Positions 1 to 6,516 of a stretch of 11,756 nucleotides of DNA are shown here, piece after piece. The notes beneath the pieces were generated by a model. That model was not told the DNA's origin, ran no database searches, and saw only the letters and a program-made list of their open reading frames with translations. The DNA is from Gammaproteobacteria bacterium (GTDB lineage: Bacteria; Pseudomonadota; Gammaproteobacteria; Thiohalorhabdales; Thiohalorhabdaceae): the NCBI GenBank assembly GCA_018609925.1, contig JAHEOG010000182.1, forward strand, positions 1 to 11,756, in the 5' to 3' direction. Position 1 is the first letter of the stretch. The number at the start of each line of letters is the position of its first letter. The translations under genes were made by a program, and so were the position numbers.

Positions 1-2
1 AG

Positions 3-476
3 ATCGCCCTGGGCTGGACCGCGATCCGGCTGCCGCTCTCACCCACCAAGGTGGACGTCTTCGTCTTGCACAAGTCCCTGGGCCTGACCATCCTGGGCTT
101 GGTCCTGCTGCGCCTAATCTGGCGCTGGGCGAATCCGACACCCCGGCTCCCGCATACCACCTCTCCCTACCAGGCCCGAGCCGCGCGCACCAGCCACGCC
201 CTCCTCTATGGGGTAATGATCGCCATGCCCCTCACCGGCTGGGTGATCAACTCGGCGGCCCAGATCCCCTTCGCTTTGTTCTGGTGGCTGCCGGTACCGG
301 ACATCGCCCCGGAGAGCGAGGCCCTGGCGGCGACCACCAAGGTTGTGCACTTCGCCTTCTTCCTGCTACTGGCCGTGATGGTAACCCTCCACGTCACCGC
401 GGCCCTTTACCACCATTGGATCCAGGGCGACGACGTCCTCCGACGGATGCTTCCGGGTCGGGGGGAAGGCCCTTGA
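3..476 (+). CDS. Cytochrome b561 family protein, 5'-truncated by window edge
   Basis: This is a membrane di-heme cytochrome of the bacterial b561 (CybB) type, which passes electrons between the quinone pool and periplasmic partners. The frame is open from base 3, and the codons before the first GTG (51) already read as b561-like sequence (IALGWTAIRLPLSPTK), so the gene begins to the left of the window and GTG 51 is not the real start. Visible features are the LHKSLG histidine (base 69), a hydrophobic helix LGLTILGLVLLRLIW, a second histidine-bearing helix ending in AMPLTGW, and a last helix with H-x(n)-LHVTAALYHHW, all typical of the four-helix family with histidine heme ligands. The first helix with its ligand is missing. 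Its stop overlaps the TTG start of the following YceI gene, and a b561/YceI pairing is also known in E. coli (yceJ-yceI). The family is secure; the electron-transfer partner is inferred. Confidence 0.88.
   Translation: MALGWTAIRLPLSPTKVDVFVLHKSLGLTILGLVLLRLIWRWANPTPRLPHTTSPYQARAARTSHALLYGVMIAMPLTGWVINSAAQIPFALFWWLPVPDIAPESEALAATTKVVHFAFFLLLAVMVTLHVTAALYHHWIQGDDVLRRMLPGRGEGP
461..466 (+). promoter_or_regulatory. Ribosome binding site deciding the TTG start at 473
   Basis: GGGGGA lies six bases before TTG 473. The alternative ATG at 491 has no comparable purine run, so this site favours the TTG start, which also gives the better signal peptide. Confidence 0.45.
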
Positions 477-1039
477 AGGCTGGATGGGCCATGCTGATCC
501 CCTGGGCGCTACTGGCACCACCGGCGGCCCCGGCTGGCGACTGGGAGATGGTGCCGGAGCGGAGCGAGCTGCGATTTACCGCCACCTACGAGGGCCAGCC
601 CGCACCCGGGGAGTTTGGCGAGCTCGACGTGGACTTGCGGTTCGACCCCGACTCTCCCGAAAGCGGGCACCTGAGAGTCCGGGTCGCCCTTGGCTCGGCG
701 GACATGGGCGGCGCCGAGGTCAATCAGGCCATCCGGGATCGGGCTTGGCTGAATCTGGCCGAGTTCGACCGGGCGGTGTTCGTCAGCGACGCCATCCGTG
801 CCCAAGGGGAGGACCGCTTCCTCGCGGTGGGGGAGCTCCGCCTCAAGGGGAGGAAGGAGCCGGTGGAGGTGCCCTTCCACTGGCACCGTGAGGACGACCG
901 GGCGATCCTAAGGGGGGAGGTGACCATCCGGCGAACGCGGTTCGGGATCGGCACCGGCGAGTGGGCCACGGGAGATCCCATCGGCCTGGATGTCCAGGTC
1001 CGGTACAAGATCACCCTACGCCCGGAGCCCGGGGCGTGA
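473..1039 (+). CDS. YceI-domain periplasmic protein (secreted form)
   Basis: This is a YceI-family protein of 188 residues, the usual size for the family. YceI proteins are periplasmic lipocalin-like beta barrels that bind polyisoprenoid or quinone-like lipids; the precise role is not settled. I chose the TTG at 473, which overlaps the preceding TGA, over ATG 491. It is preceded by GGGGGA at 461-466, and it adds a lysine before the hydrophobic stretch, giving a good Sec signal with an APA-G cleavage site near residue 21. The mature part starts with a strand WEMVPERSELRF and has the family's repeated beta strands, including the conserved LRLKGRKEPVEVPF and RTRFGIGTGEW segments (usual form 'R..FG.G.W'). 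It sits between cytochrome b561 and a second YceI gene, so a lipid or quinone-related job next to the cytochrome is likely but inferred. Confidence 0.85.
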   Translation: MKAGWAMLIPWALLAPPAAPAGDWEMVPERSELRFTATYEGQPAPGEFGELDVDLRFDPDSPESGHLRVRVALGSADMGGAEVNQAIRDRAWLNLAEFDRAVFVSDAIRAQGEDRFLAVGELRLKGRKEPVEVPFHWHREDDRAILRGEVTIRRTRFGIGTGEWATGDPIGLDVQVRYKITLRPEPGA

Positions 1040-1839
1040 TCCGGGGCTCGGGGCTGGCGGCGGGCCTGGCCTTGGCGGCTTTGGTCGCCTGCGCTCCCCC
1101 GGCGACCCAGCCTCCCCTGCCCGAGATCCGCGAGCCCCCGACCGAATTCCCAAAGGCCCGCTACCGGCAAGCCCAGCGCCAGGGTCGAAGGGTCTATCGC
1201 ATCGAGCCCGGCGAGTCCCAGATCGCCGTGCGTGTCCACCGGGCCGGCAAGCTGGCCCGATTCGGGCACAACCACCTGGTCACCGCCACCGAGATCCAAG
1301 GGTTTTTGATGGGACCCGCGGAAGACCAGCCGGGCCGGGGCGACCTCTACCTTCCCGTAACGGCCTTACAGGTGGATCCGCCGGAGGCCGTGCGGGAGGC
1401 CGGGTTCGGCGCCGAGCTCTCCGCGGAGGACCGCCGGGCCACCCGGGCCAATATGCTCCGGGAGGTCCTGGAGGCTGAGCGCTTCCCCTACATCCGCATC
1501 GAAGTAGCTCCGTTCCACCAGGGCCCTCCCGTCTCTCCGATCCCCGTATCCCTGACCCTGCACGGGGTCACCCGAAAGCGGAGGATCCCGGTCGAAATGG
1601 AACGGACCGAGGAGACCTGGACCATCACCGGAGAATTGTCCCTTCATCACGGCACCTTCGACATGGAGCCCTACACCGCCATGGGCGGCGCCTTGCGGGC
1701 CAAGGACCGACTGGATCTGAGCTTCCGGCTCCGGGCGAGACCGATCGAGGTCCCGGCGCCAGCCTCCCGGACCCGATGGGCCGAAGCCGGCGAGCCACCA
1801 GGGCTCAGCCAAGCCCAATCCCCCCGGGAGGACCTGTAA
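1036..1839 (+). CDS. YceI-domain lipoprotein (second paralog)
   Basis: This 267-residue protein carries a second, divergent YceI domain on a lipoprotein anchor. The start is GTG 1036, whose last two bases share the TGA of the upstream gene (GTGA overlap), with GGAG at 1024-1027 as the ribosome site. Residues 1-19 form a lipoprotein signal ending in the lipobox LVAC (Cys19). A proline-rich linker of about 35 residues follows, then the domain. Recognisable elements are a LARFGHNHLV motif (about residues 74-83), typical of the 'GH.H' subgroup of YceI proteins, and the strands SLTLHGVTRKRRIPVEM and ITGELSLHHGTFDMEPY. The tail after about residue 240 is proline/alanine rich and looks disordered. 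No Asp follows Cys19, so outer-membrane sorting is expected. Ligand unknown; binding of an isoprenoid lipid is inferred from the family. Confidence 0.82.
   Translation: MIRGSGLAAGLALAALVACAPPATQPPLPEIREPPTEFPKARYRQAQRQGRRVYRIEPGESQIAVRVHRAGKLARFGHNHLVTATEIQGFLMGPAEDQPGRGDLYLPVTALQVDPPEAVREAGFGAELSAEDRRATRANMLREVLEAERFPYIRIEVAPFHQGPPVSPIPVSLTLHGVTRKRRIPVEMERTEETWTITGELSLHHGTFDMEPYTAMGGALRAKDRLDLSFRLRARPIEVPAPASRTRWAEAGEPPGLSQAQSPREDL
1826..1832 (+). promoter_or_regulatory. Ribosome binding site for the MetE-like gene
   Basis: GGGAGGA, six bases before ATG 1839, inside the end of the upstream lipoprotein gene. It fixes ATG 1839 as the start; the in-frame codons further upstream lie within the YceI gene. 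Confidence 0.55.
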
Positions 1840-2975
1840 TGGGCACGGAGCAGGAGAGGGGCCTGGATCCCTCCGCTCTGAGGGCGGAGGTGGTGGGCAG
1901 CCTGTTGCGCCCGGATTGGCTCCTGGAGGCGCGGGGCGCCCACCAGCGCGGCGAGCTCGACGGCGAGGGATTGCGGCGCGTGGAAGACCGGGCCGTGGAC
2001 CAGGCACTGGCCATGCAGGCACAGGCCGGCGTGGATGTGGTGACCGACGGTGAGATGCGCCGGCTCTCCTTCCAGAGCCAGCTCCCCGCCGCAGTCTCCG
2101 GCTTCGCCTCCTGGGACCTGGAGGCCTTCCTCTGGGGGCGCTGGCGGGGCGACAACGGGCTGGGGGACGAAGAGCGGGAGCGCCCCAACCTGGCGGTAGT
2201 GGACCGCCTCCAGCGCCACCGCTCCTTGTGCGGCCATGAGACGGCCTACGCCCTGGAGCGGGCGGATCGGCCGTTGAAGGTTACCCTGCCCAGTCCCACC
2301 CTGTTCGCTGCCTTCTACGACCCCGCGCGGGCCCCCACCTGCTATCCGGACTTGGCGGCCTTCCTGGACGACGTGACCGCCATCCTCGCCGAGGAGGTCC
2401 GGGAGCTGGAGGCCCTGGGCGTGCGCTACCTCCAGATCGACGCCCCCCACTACACCATGTTCCTCGACCCCGACTACCGGGCCTTCTACGCGGAGCGCGG
2501 CATCCCCCCGGAGGACTGGATCGACTTCGCTGTGGCCCGGGACAATGCCGTTATGGCCGCCGGCCGGGAGGCCCTGTTCGCGTTTCATCTGTGCCGGGGG
2601 AATCAGGGCAGCCGCTGGCTCACCGAGGGCGGCTATGATCCCCTCGCCGCCGACCTCTTCCCGGCCCTGGCCGCTGACCGGCTGATGCTGGAATACGACG
2701 ACGAGCGCTCCGGGGACTTCGCCCCATTGGCCCACGTCCCCGAGGACAAAACGGTGGCTCTGGGCCTGATCAGTACCAAGCGGGGTGAGCTGGAGGATCC
2801 CGAAGGCCTGGCTCATCAGGTGGAGGAAGCAGCCCGCTACGTGCCGAAGGGACGCCTGGCGGTCTCACCCCAGTGCGGCTTCGCCACCTCGGTCATCGGC
2901 AATACCCTGAGCCAGGACGCGCAGGCCGCCAAGCTCGCCCTGGTGGCGGGAATGGCCCGGCGGTGCTTCGGGTAG
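1839..2975 (+). CDS. MetE-like cobalamin-independent methyltransferase (C-terminal catalytic domain only)
   Basis: This 378-residue protein matches the catalytic half of cobalamin-independent methionine synthase, without the N-terminal half that makes MetE about 750 residues. All four zinc ligands can be placed: His250 and Cys252 (FHLCRGN), Glu285 (MLEYDDERSG) and Cys346 (SPQCGFAT). The 2-residue and 61-residue spacings equal those of E. coli MetE (H641, C643, E665, C726). Other family motifs are VVGSLLRP near the start, VVTDGEMRR and LQIDAPHYT. Members of this short family transfer a methyl group to a zinc-bound thiolate; the methyl donor and acceptor are often unknown. ATG 1839 overlaps the upstream stop (TAATG) and has GGGAGGA at 1826-1832, so it is translationally coupled to the YceI genes. 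It could be a methionine synthase core enzyme or act on another thiol or selenol. The family is sure, the substrate is not. Confidence 0.85.
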   Translation: MGTEQERGLDPSALRAEVVGSLLRPDWLLEARGAHQRGELDGEGLRRVEDRAVDQALAMQAQAGVDVVTDGEMRRLSFQSQLPAAVSGFASWDLEAFLWGRWRGDNGLGDEERERPNLAVVDRLQRHRSLCGHETAYALERADRPLKVTLPSPTLFAAFYDPARAPTCYPDLAAFLDDVTAILAEEVRELEALGVRYLQIDAPHYTMFLDPDYRAFYAERGIPPEDWIDFAVARDNAVMAAGREALFAFHLCRGNQGSRWLTEGGYDPLAADLFPALAADRLMLEYDDERSGDFAPLAHVPEDKTVALGLISTKRGELEDPEGLAHQVEEAARYVPKGRLAVSPQCGFATSVIGNTLSQDAQAAKLALVAGMARRCFG

Positions 2976-3082
2976 CGCCCGGAGCAGGGCTACGGCCGTC
3001 TCCGGCCGGGTTCCAGGGGGCTGGTCCACCCAGGGCCGAGGAGGGTTAAGATGGGAGCGCACCAGCGGCGCACGAGGCAGTC
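2976..3082 (+). promoter_or_regulatory. Intergenic gap, probable leader/promoter of selD
   Basis: This 107-base gap is the first sizeable break after the closely packed left operon. It contains the hairpin at 2993-3008 and a TAAGAT (3047-3052) that matches the -10 consensus at four of six positions, but no convincing -35 box. GAGG at 3074-3077 is the likely ribosome site of the next gene. A promoter here is inferred mainly from the gap. Confidence 0.3.
2993..3008. repeat. Short inverted repeat (hairpin) after the MetE-like gene
   Basis: CGGCCG-TCTC-CGGCCG forms a perfect 6-bp stem with a 4-base loop, 18 bases after the MetE-like stop codon. There is no following T-run, so it is not a standard intrinsic terminator. 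It could stabilise the mRNA end or be chance in GC-rich DNA. Confidence 0.3.
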
Positions 3083-5353
3083 ATGAGCCAACCCGATACC
3101 CCGGTGGTCAAGGACCTGGTCCTCATCGGCGGCGGACACAGCCACATCGCGGTCCTAAAGCGCTTCGGCATGCGTCCCATGCCGGGGGTGCGCCTGACCC
3201 TCATCTGCCGCGATGCCCACACCCCCTATTCGGGCATGCTCCCCGGCTACATCGCCGGGCACTACGGCTTCGACGAGGCCCACATCGACCTCGAGCCCCT
3301 GGCGCGATTCGCCGGGGCCCGTTTCTACCACGACGAGGCCTGCGGTCTGGACCCGGGCGAGCGGTTGGTCCACTGCCATGGCCGGCCCCCGGTCCGCTAC
3401 GACCGGGTCTCGATCAATATCGGCTCCACCCCCCGCGTGGCCCAGGTCCCCGGCGCGCAAGACCGGGTGGTACCGGTGAAGCCCATCAACAACTTCCTGG
3501 GCCGGTGGCAGGCCCTGGTGGAGCGTGTCCGCAATCATTCCGGGGCCATGCGCATCGCGGTGGTGGGCGCCGGAGCCGGCGGCGTCGAGCTGATTCTGGC
3601 CGCCCAGCACCGGCTGCGCACCCTACTTGCCGAGGACGGCGACGACCCGGACCGGCTGGAGCTCCACCTCTTCGGTGCCGAGCCCACCATCCTGCCCACC
3701 CACGGCCAGAGGGTTCGGAAGCGCTTCCGCCAGGTCCTGGAACGCCGGGGGGTCCACGTCCATATGGGTGAGGCGGTAACCGAGGTGGCGGGGGCCACGC
3801 TGCACACCGACCGGGACCGGGCCCTGAACTGCGACGAGGTGCTCTGGGCCACCGCCGCGGGGGGACCGGCGTGGCTGGCCGAGACTCCGCTCGCGCTGGA
3901 CGAGCGCGGCTTCATTCGGGTCGGGGAGACCCTGCAGTCGGTTTCCCATCCCGAGGTCTTCGCCGCCGGGGACATCACCAGCATGGACGGCCATCCCCGC
4001 GAGAAGGCCGGGGTGTTCGCCGTGCGCATGGGCCCGCCGCTGACCCGCAACCTACGCCGGGCCCTGACCGACCGCCGGCCCCGCCCCTACCGTCCCCAGC
4101 GACGGTTCCTCAGCCTCATCAGCACCGGGGATCGCTACGCCATCGCCTCCCGCGGTTGGATTTCCTTCGAGGGCGCCTGGGTCTGGCGCTGGAAGGACCG
4201 CATCGACCGTCGTTTCATGGCCAAGTACCACGACCTGCCGGAGATGGACACAGGGGAGGACAGCCCACGGGTCGCCTCGGGGCTCGCCGACAGCGACGCC
4301 CTGCGCGAGATCTCGGCGGTGGCCATGCGCTGCGGCGGATGCGGTGCCAAGGTGGGCAGCACTGTTCTGTCGCGGGCCCTGGCCCAATTGCAGCCCTACC
4401 ACCGAGAAGACGTCCTGGTGGGGCTGCACTCTCCGGACGACGCGGCGGTGGTGGAGGTTCCCCCCGGCAAGCGCATGGTCCACTCGGTGGACTTCTTCCG
4501 CTCCTTCGTGGATGACCCCTATGTGCTGGGCCAGGTGGCGGCCAATCACAGCCTGGGCGACATCTACGCCATGGGGGCCGAGCCCCAGACCGCTCTGGCT
4601 CTGGCCACCGTGCCCCACGGCCTGGAGGCCAAGGTGGAGGACACCATCTACCAGATGATGGCGGGCGCCCTGCGCGTGCTGGACGAATCGGGCACGGCTT
4701 TGGCCGGCGGGCATACCGGGGAAGGGGCGGAGCTGGCCCTGGGCTTCTCCGTCAACGGCCTGGTGGACGCCGAGACCTTGCTGCGAAAGGCCGGTATGCG
4801 GGAGGGCGACGTCCTGATCCTGACCAAGCCCCTGGGCACCGGAACCCTGTTCGCCGCCGACATGCGCTACCAGGCCAAGGGGCGCTGGATCGAGGGGGCC
4901 TTGGAGGCCATGCTCCAGTCCAACTACCAGGCCGCCCGCTGCCTGCACCGCCACGGCGCTACCGCATGCACCGACGTCACCGGCTTCGGCCTCCTCGGCC
5001 ACCTGGTGGAGATGATCCGTCCCTCCGGAGTGGACGTCACCCTCGACCTGGCGGAGCTACCCATCCTGGACGGGGCCCAGGAAACGGTGCGCAGCGGCAT
5101 CCTGAGCTCGCTGCAGCCGGAGAACGTGCGCCTGCGCCGGGCCATCCGCAACCTGGAGGAGGTGGCCGGGCACGAGCGCTACCCCCTGCTCTTCGACCCG
5201 CAGACCTCCGGCGGGCTGCTGGCCAGCGTCCCCGCCGAAGCCACCGAGGCCTGCCTCACCGAGCTGCGGGGGCTGGGCTACAGCGAGGCCCGGCCCATTG
5301 GCCGGGTCCTGGCGGAGTCCGAGGCGCTGGAGCCGGTTACCCTGGTGGCCTAG
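3083..5353 (+). CDS. selD: Flavoprotein (NADH-dehydrogenase-like)-selenide,water dikinase fusion
   Basis: This is a 756-residue two-domain protein. Residues about 8-370 are a pyridine nucleotide-disulfide oxidoreductase/NADH dehydrogenase-like domain, with FAD-binding LIGGGHSHIAVL near the start, a second nucleotide site VVGAGAGGVEL (about residues 157-167) and a late EVFAAGDI motif that closes the FAD site. Residues about 410-756 are a complete SelD, which makes selenophosphate from selenide and ATP. In CGGCGAKV the catalytic Cys420 and Lys423 match Cys17 and Lys20 of E. coli SelD, while the position of E. coli Cys19 is Ala. The metal/ATP motifs SPDDAAV, NHSLGDIYAMG, TDVTGFGLLGH and PQTSGGLL are all present. 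Fusions of this kind are known; the flavin domain may supply reduced selenium, which is inferred. No selA, selB or Sec tRNA is in the window, and senA/senB follow, so it plays the SenC role here. The start ATG 3083 has GAGG five bases upstream. Confidence 0.95.
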   Translation: MSQPDTPVVKDLVLIGGGHSHIAVLKRFGMRPMPGVRLTLICRDAHTPYSGMLPGYIAGHYGFDEAHIDLEPLARFAGARFYHDEACGLDPGERLVHCHGRPPVRYDRVSINIGSTPRVAQVPGAQDRVVPVKPINNFLGRWQALVERVRNHSGAMRIAVVGAGAGGVELILAAQHRLRTLLAEDGDDPDRLELHLFGAEPTILPTHGQRVRKRFRQVLERRGVHVHMGEAVTEVAGATLHTDRDRALNCDEVLWATAAGGPAWLAETPLALDERGFIRVGETLQSVSHPEVFAAGDITSMDGHPREKAGVFAVRMGPPLTRNLRRALTDRRPRPYRPQRRFLSLISTGDRYAIASRGWISFEGAWVWRWKDRIDRRFMAKYHDLPEMDTGEDSPRVASGLADSDALREISAVAMRCGGCGAKVGSTVLSRALAQLQPYHREDVLVGLHSPDDAAVVEVPPGKRMVHSVDFFRSFVDDPYVLGQVAANHSLGDIYAMGAEPQTALALATVPHGLEAKVEDTIYQMMAGALRVLDESGTALAGGHTGEGAELALGFSVNGLVDAETLLRKAGMREGDVLILTKPLGTGTLFAADMRYQAKGRWIEGALEAMLQSNYQAARCLHRHGATACTDVTGFGLLGHLVEMIRPSGVDVTLDLAELPILDGAQETVRSGILSSLQPENVRLRRAIRNLEEVAGHERYPLLFDPQTSGGLLASVPAEATEACLTELRGLGYSEARPIGRVLAESEALEPVTLVA

Positions 5354-6317
5354 CCGGGCCGACCTGGCACCCCGCCGCGGCGATCACCGCGTTCAGGGTC
5401 TCGGCCTCGCGCTCCGGGCGCACCAGGGGAGCGAGCCCCGCGCACCGATGCCGCAGCCCTTCGGCGAAGCCCGGGTCCCGCTCCATCCGGCCCATGAGCT
5501 CGGCCAGGGCCTCGGGATCCCCGGGCGGGAAGTAGCCGGGATAGTCGTCACCGAGGAGCCCCCGATTGCCGGGGATCGCCGAGGCGATCACGGGCGTGTC
5601 CGCCGCCAGGGCCTCGGAGACCACATTGGCCCCGCCCTCCATGAGCGAGGGCACCACCAGGCCCTGCGACCGGGCCAGGACCTTGCGAACCTCATCGTGT
5701 GGGCGCTCCCCCTGCCAACGGTAGCGGGGATTGGCCCCCGCCTCGGCTCGGGCCGCTTCGGCCCACTCCTCGGTATGCCCCCCGCCCAGGTGGGTGATGC
5801 GGATGCGGGAGCCCTCCGGCAGGAGCCGGGCCGCCAGGGCGGGGCGCAGGGGATCCTTCTCCGGGCGCAGGTTGGCGATCAGGGCCAGCTCGAAGTGGCG
5901 CTTCAGCGGCGTTCGCCGGGCGGCCGGCGCGGCGGACTGCAAGACCGTGTGGAGCTTGTTCCGGTGCTGCGCCGGGATGTCCTCCGCCACCCGGGCGTGG
6001 AGCCCGATCAGGGCATCGGCCTTGGCCAGTGAGGCCTCGGTGGTTTCCGGGTGGCTTTCCTGGAAGCGATAGATGTCGGTGCCGGTGAGGGCCACCACCA
6101 AAGGGCGGTCGGGGAAGCGCTCCCGGAAGGCGGCGATGGCCTCGGCGCTACGCCAGGCGTGTAAGGCCAGCAGGAGGTCGCTGGCCTCGCCCTCGTATGC
6201 CGTGGCCACGCGAACACGGTGGTCGTATCGGCGCAAATGGCGCGCCCAGCGGTCCGCTGTGGCCCGGTTGCCGCCTTTTGACTGGGCGCTCGCTGGCGTG
6301 ATAAGCAGAATGTCCAT
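5337..6317 (-). CDS. senB: Selenosugar synthase SenB (GT-B glycosyltransferase-like)
   Basis: This 326-residue protein has a GT4-like, GT-B fold sequence. In the characterised selenoneine pathway SenB joins selenophosphate to a UDP-sugar to make a selenosugar, forming a carbon-selenium bond. The N-terminus MDILLITPASAQSKGGNRAT, with its GNRxTA loop (residues 16-21), and the LVVALTGTDIYR stretch (residues 73-84) are typical of the SenB family (formerly an unnamed TIGR04348 glycosyltransferase group). The C-terminal half has the EX7E nucleotide-sugar motif (Glu227 and Glu235 in SLMEGGANVVSEAL) followed by PVIAS-IPGNRGLLG. The start ATG (complement of 6315-6317) has only a weak GGGAG ten bases upstream. 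It is transcribed against selD, whose last 17 bases it overlaps, and away from senA. Without its neighbours it would be called a generic glycosyltransferase; with selD and senA on either side the assignment is strong. Confidence 0.92.
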   Translation of the reverse strand: MDILLITPASAQSKGGNRATADRWARHLRRYDHRVRVATAYEGEASDLLLALHAWRSAEAIAAFRERFPDRPLVVALTGTDIYRFQESHPETTEASLAKADALIGLHARVAEDIPAQHRNKLHTVLQSAAPAARRTPLKRHFELALIANLRPEKDPLRPALAARLLPEGSRIRITHLGGGHTEEWAEAARAEAGANPRYRWQGERPHDEVRKVLARSQGLVVPSLMEGGANVVSEALAADTPVIASAIPGNRGLLGDDYPGYFPPGDPEALAELMGRMERDPGFAEGLRHRCAGLAPLVRPEREAETLNAVIAAAGCQVGPARPPG

Positions 6318-6342
6318 TGTTGCGGCGCTCCCGGCTGGTCGG

Positions 6343-6359
6343 GCCGGACAGGATCCGGC
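6343..6359. repeat. Inverted repeat in senB leader region
   Basis: GCCGGA-CAGGA-TCCGGC is a perfect 6-bp inverted repeat with a 5-base centre, 26 bases upstream of the senB start. Followed closely by CCTGG-CTGGC-CCAGG (6362-6376), it could be an operator. Chance occurrence is plausible at this GC content. Confidence 0.3.
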
Positions 6360-6413
6360 ACCCTGGCTGGCCCAGGAAACGGGTGCGGCCTACCGGGGCC
6401 GGGTGCCCGCCCT

Positions 6414-6428
6414 GGCCCGGAACGGGCC
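6414..6428. repeat. Inverted repeat midway between senB and senA
   Basis: GGCCCG-GAA-CGGGCC is a perfect 6-bp inverted repeat with a 3-base centre, in the middle of the divergent gap. It is a candidate regulator site or hairpin; no T-run follows on either strand. Confidence 0.3.
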
Positions 6429-6516
6429 TCCGAAGCGGCAATGGCACCATGGGGCCCCGCCCTCGCCCCGCCAAGCCCCTGATTCGATTCATCGATCCTA
6501 CGGGTCGCAACGCCTT

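Larger units (their letters stand above)
6318..6516. promoter_or_regulatory. Divergent senB-senA intergenic control region
   Basis: These 199 bases separate the two divergent start codons, so promoters in both directions are expected. I see no clear -35/-10 pair. The region is very GC rich except for 6481-6515, next to senA. It contains several inverted repeats (6343-6359, 6362-6376, 6414-6428) that could be operator sites or mRNA structures. No good Shine-Dalgarno sequence precedes senA. Confidence 0.45.

Noticed and set aside
284..472. Long upstream extension of the first YceI gene
   Set aside because: It overlaps the cytochrome b561 coding region in another frame and would bury the signal peptide; TTG 473 with its ribosome site is preferred.
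1671..2816. 381-residue minus-strand open frame opposite the MetE-like gene
   Set aside because: It is the complement of a gene with clear zinc-site motifs, has no recognisable domain and no ribosome site; long antisense frames are common at this GC content.
4331..4351. SelD as a selenoprotein (TGA-encoded Sec in the active site)
   Set aside because: The catalytic position is a TGC cysteine codon, and no gene here shows conserved protein sequence continuing past an in-frame TGA.
4052..5002. 316-residue minus-strand open frame opposite selD
   Set aside because: It is antisense to the conserved SelD domain, is rich in Gly/His/Val/Gln typical of reversed GC-rich coding DNA, and resembles no known family.
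6073..6516. A 148-residue N-terminal extension of SenA
   Set aside because: The frame is open, but its first half lies antisense to the well-conserved senB, its composition is Arg/Ala/Pro rich as in shadow frames, and SenA family similarity starts right after ATG 6517.
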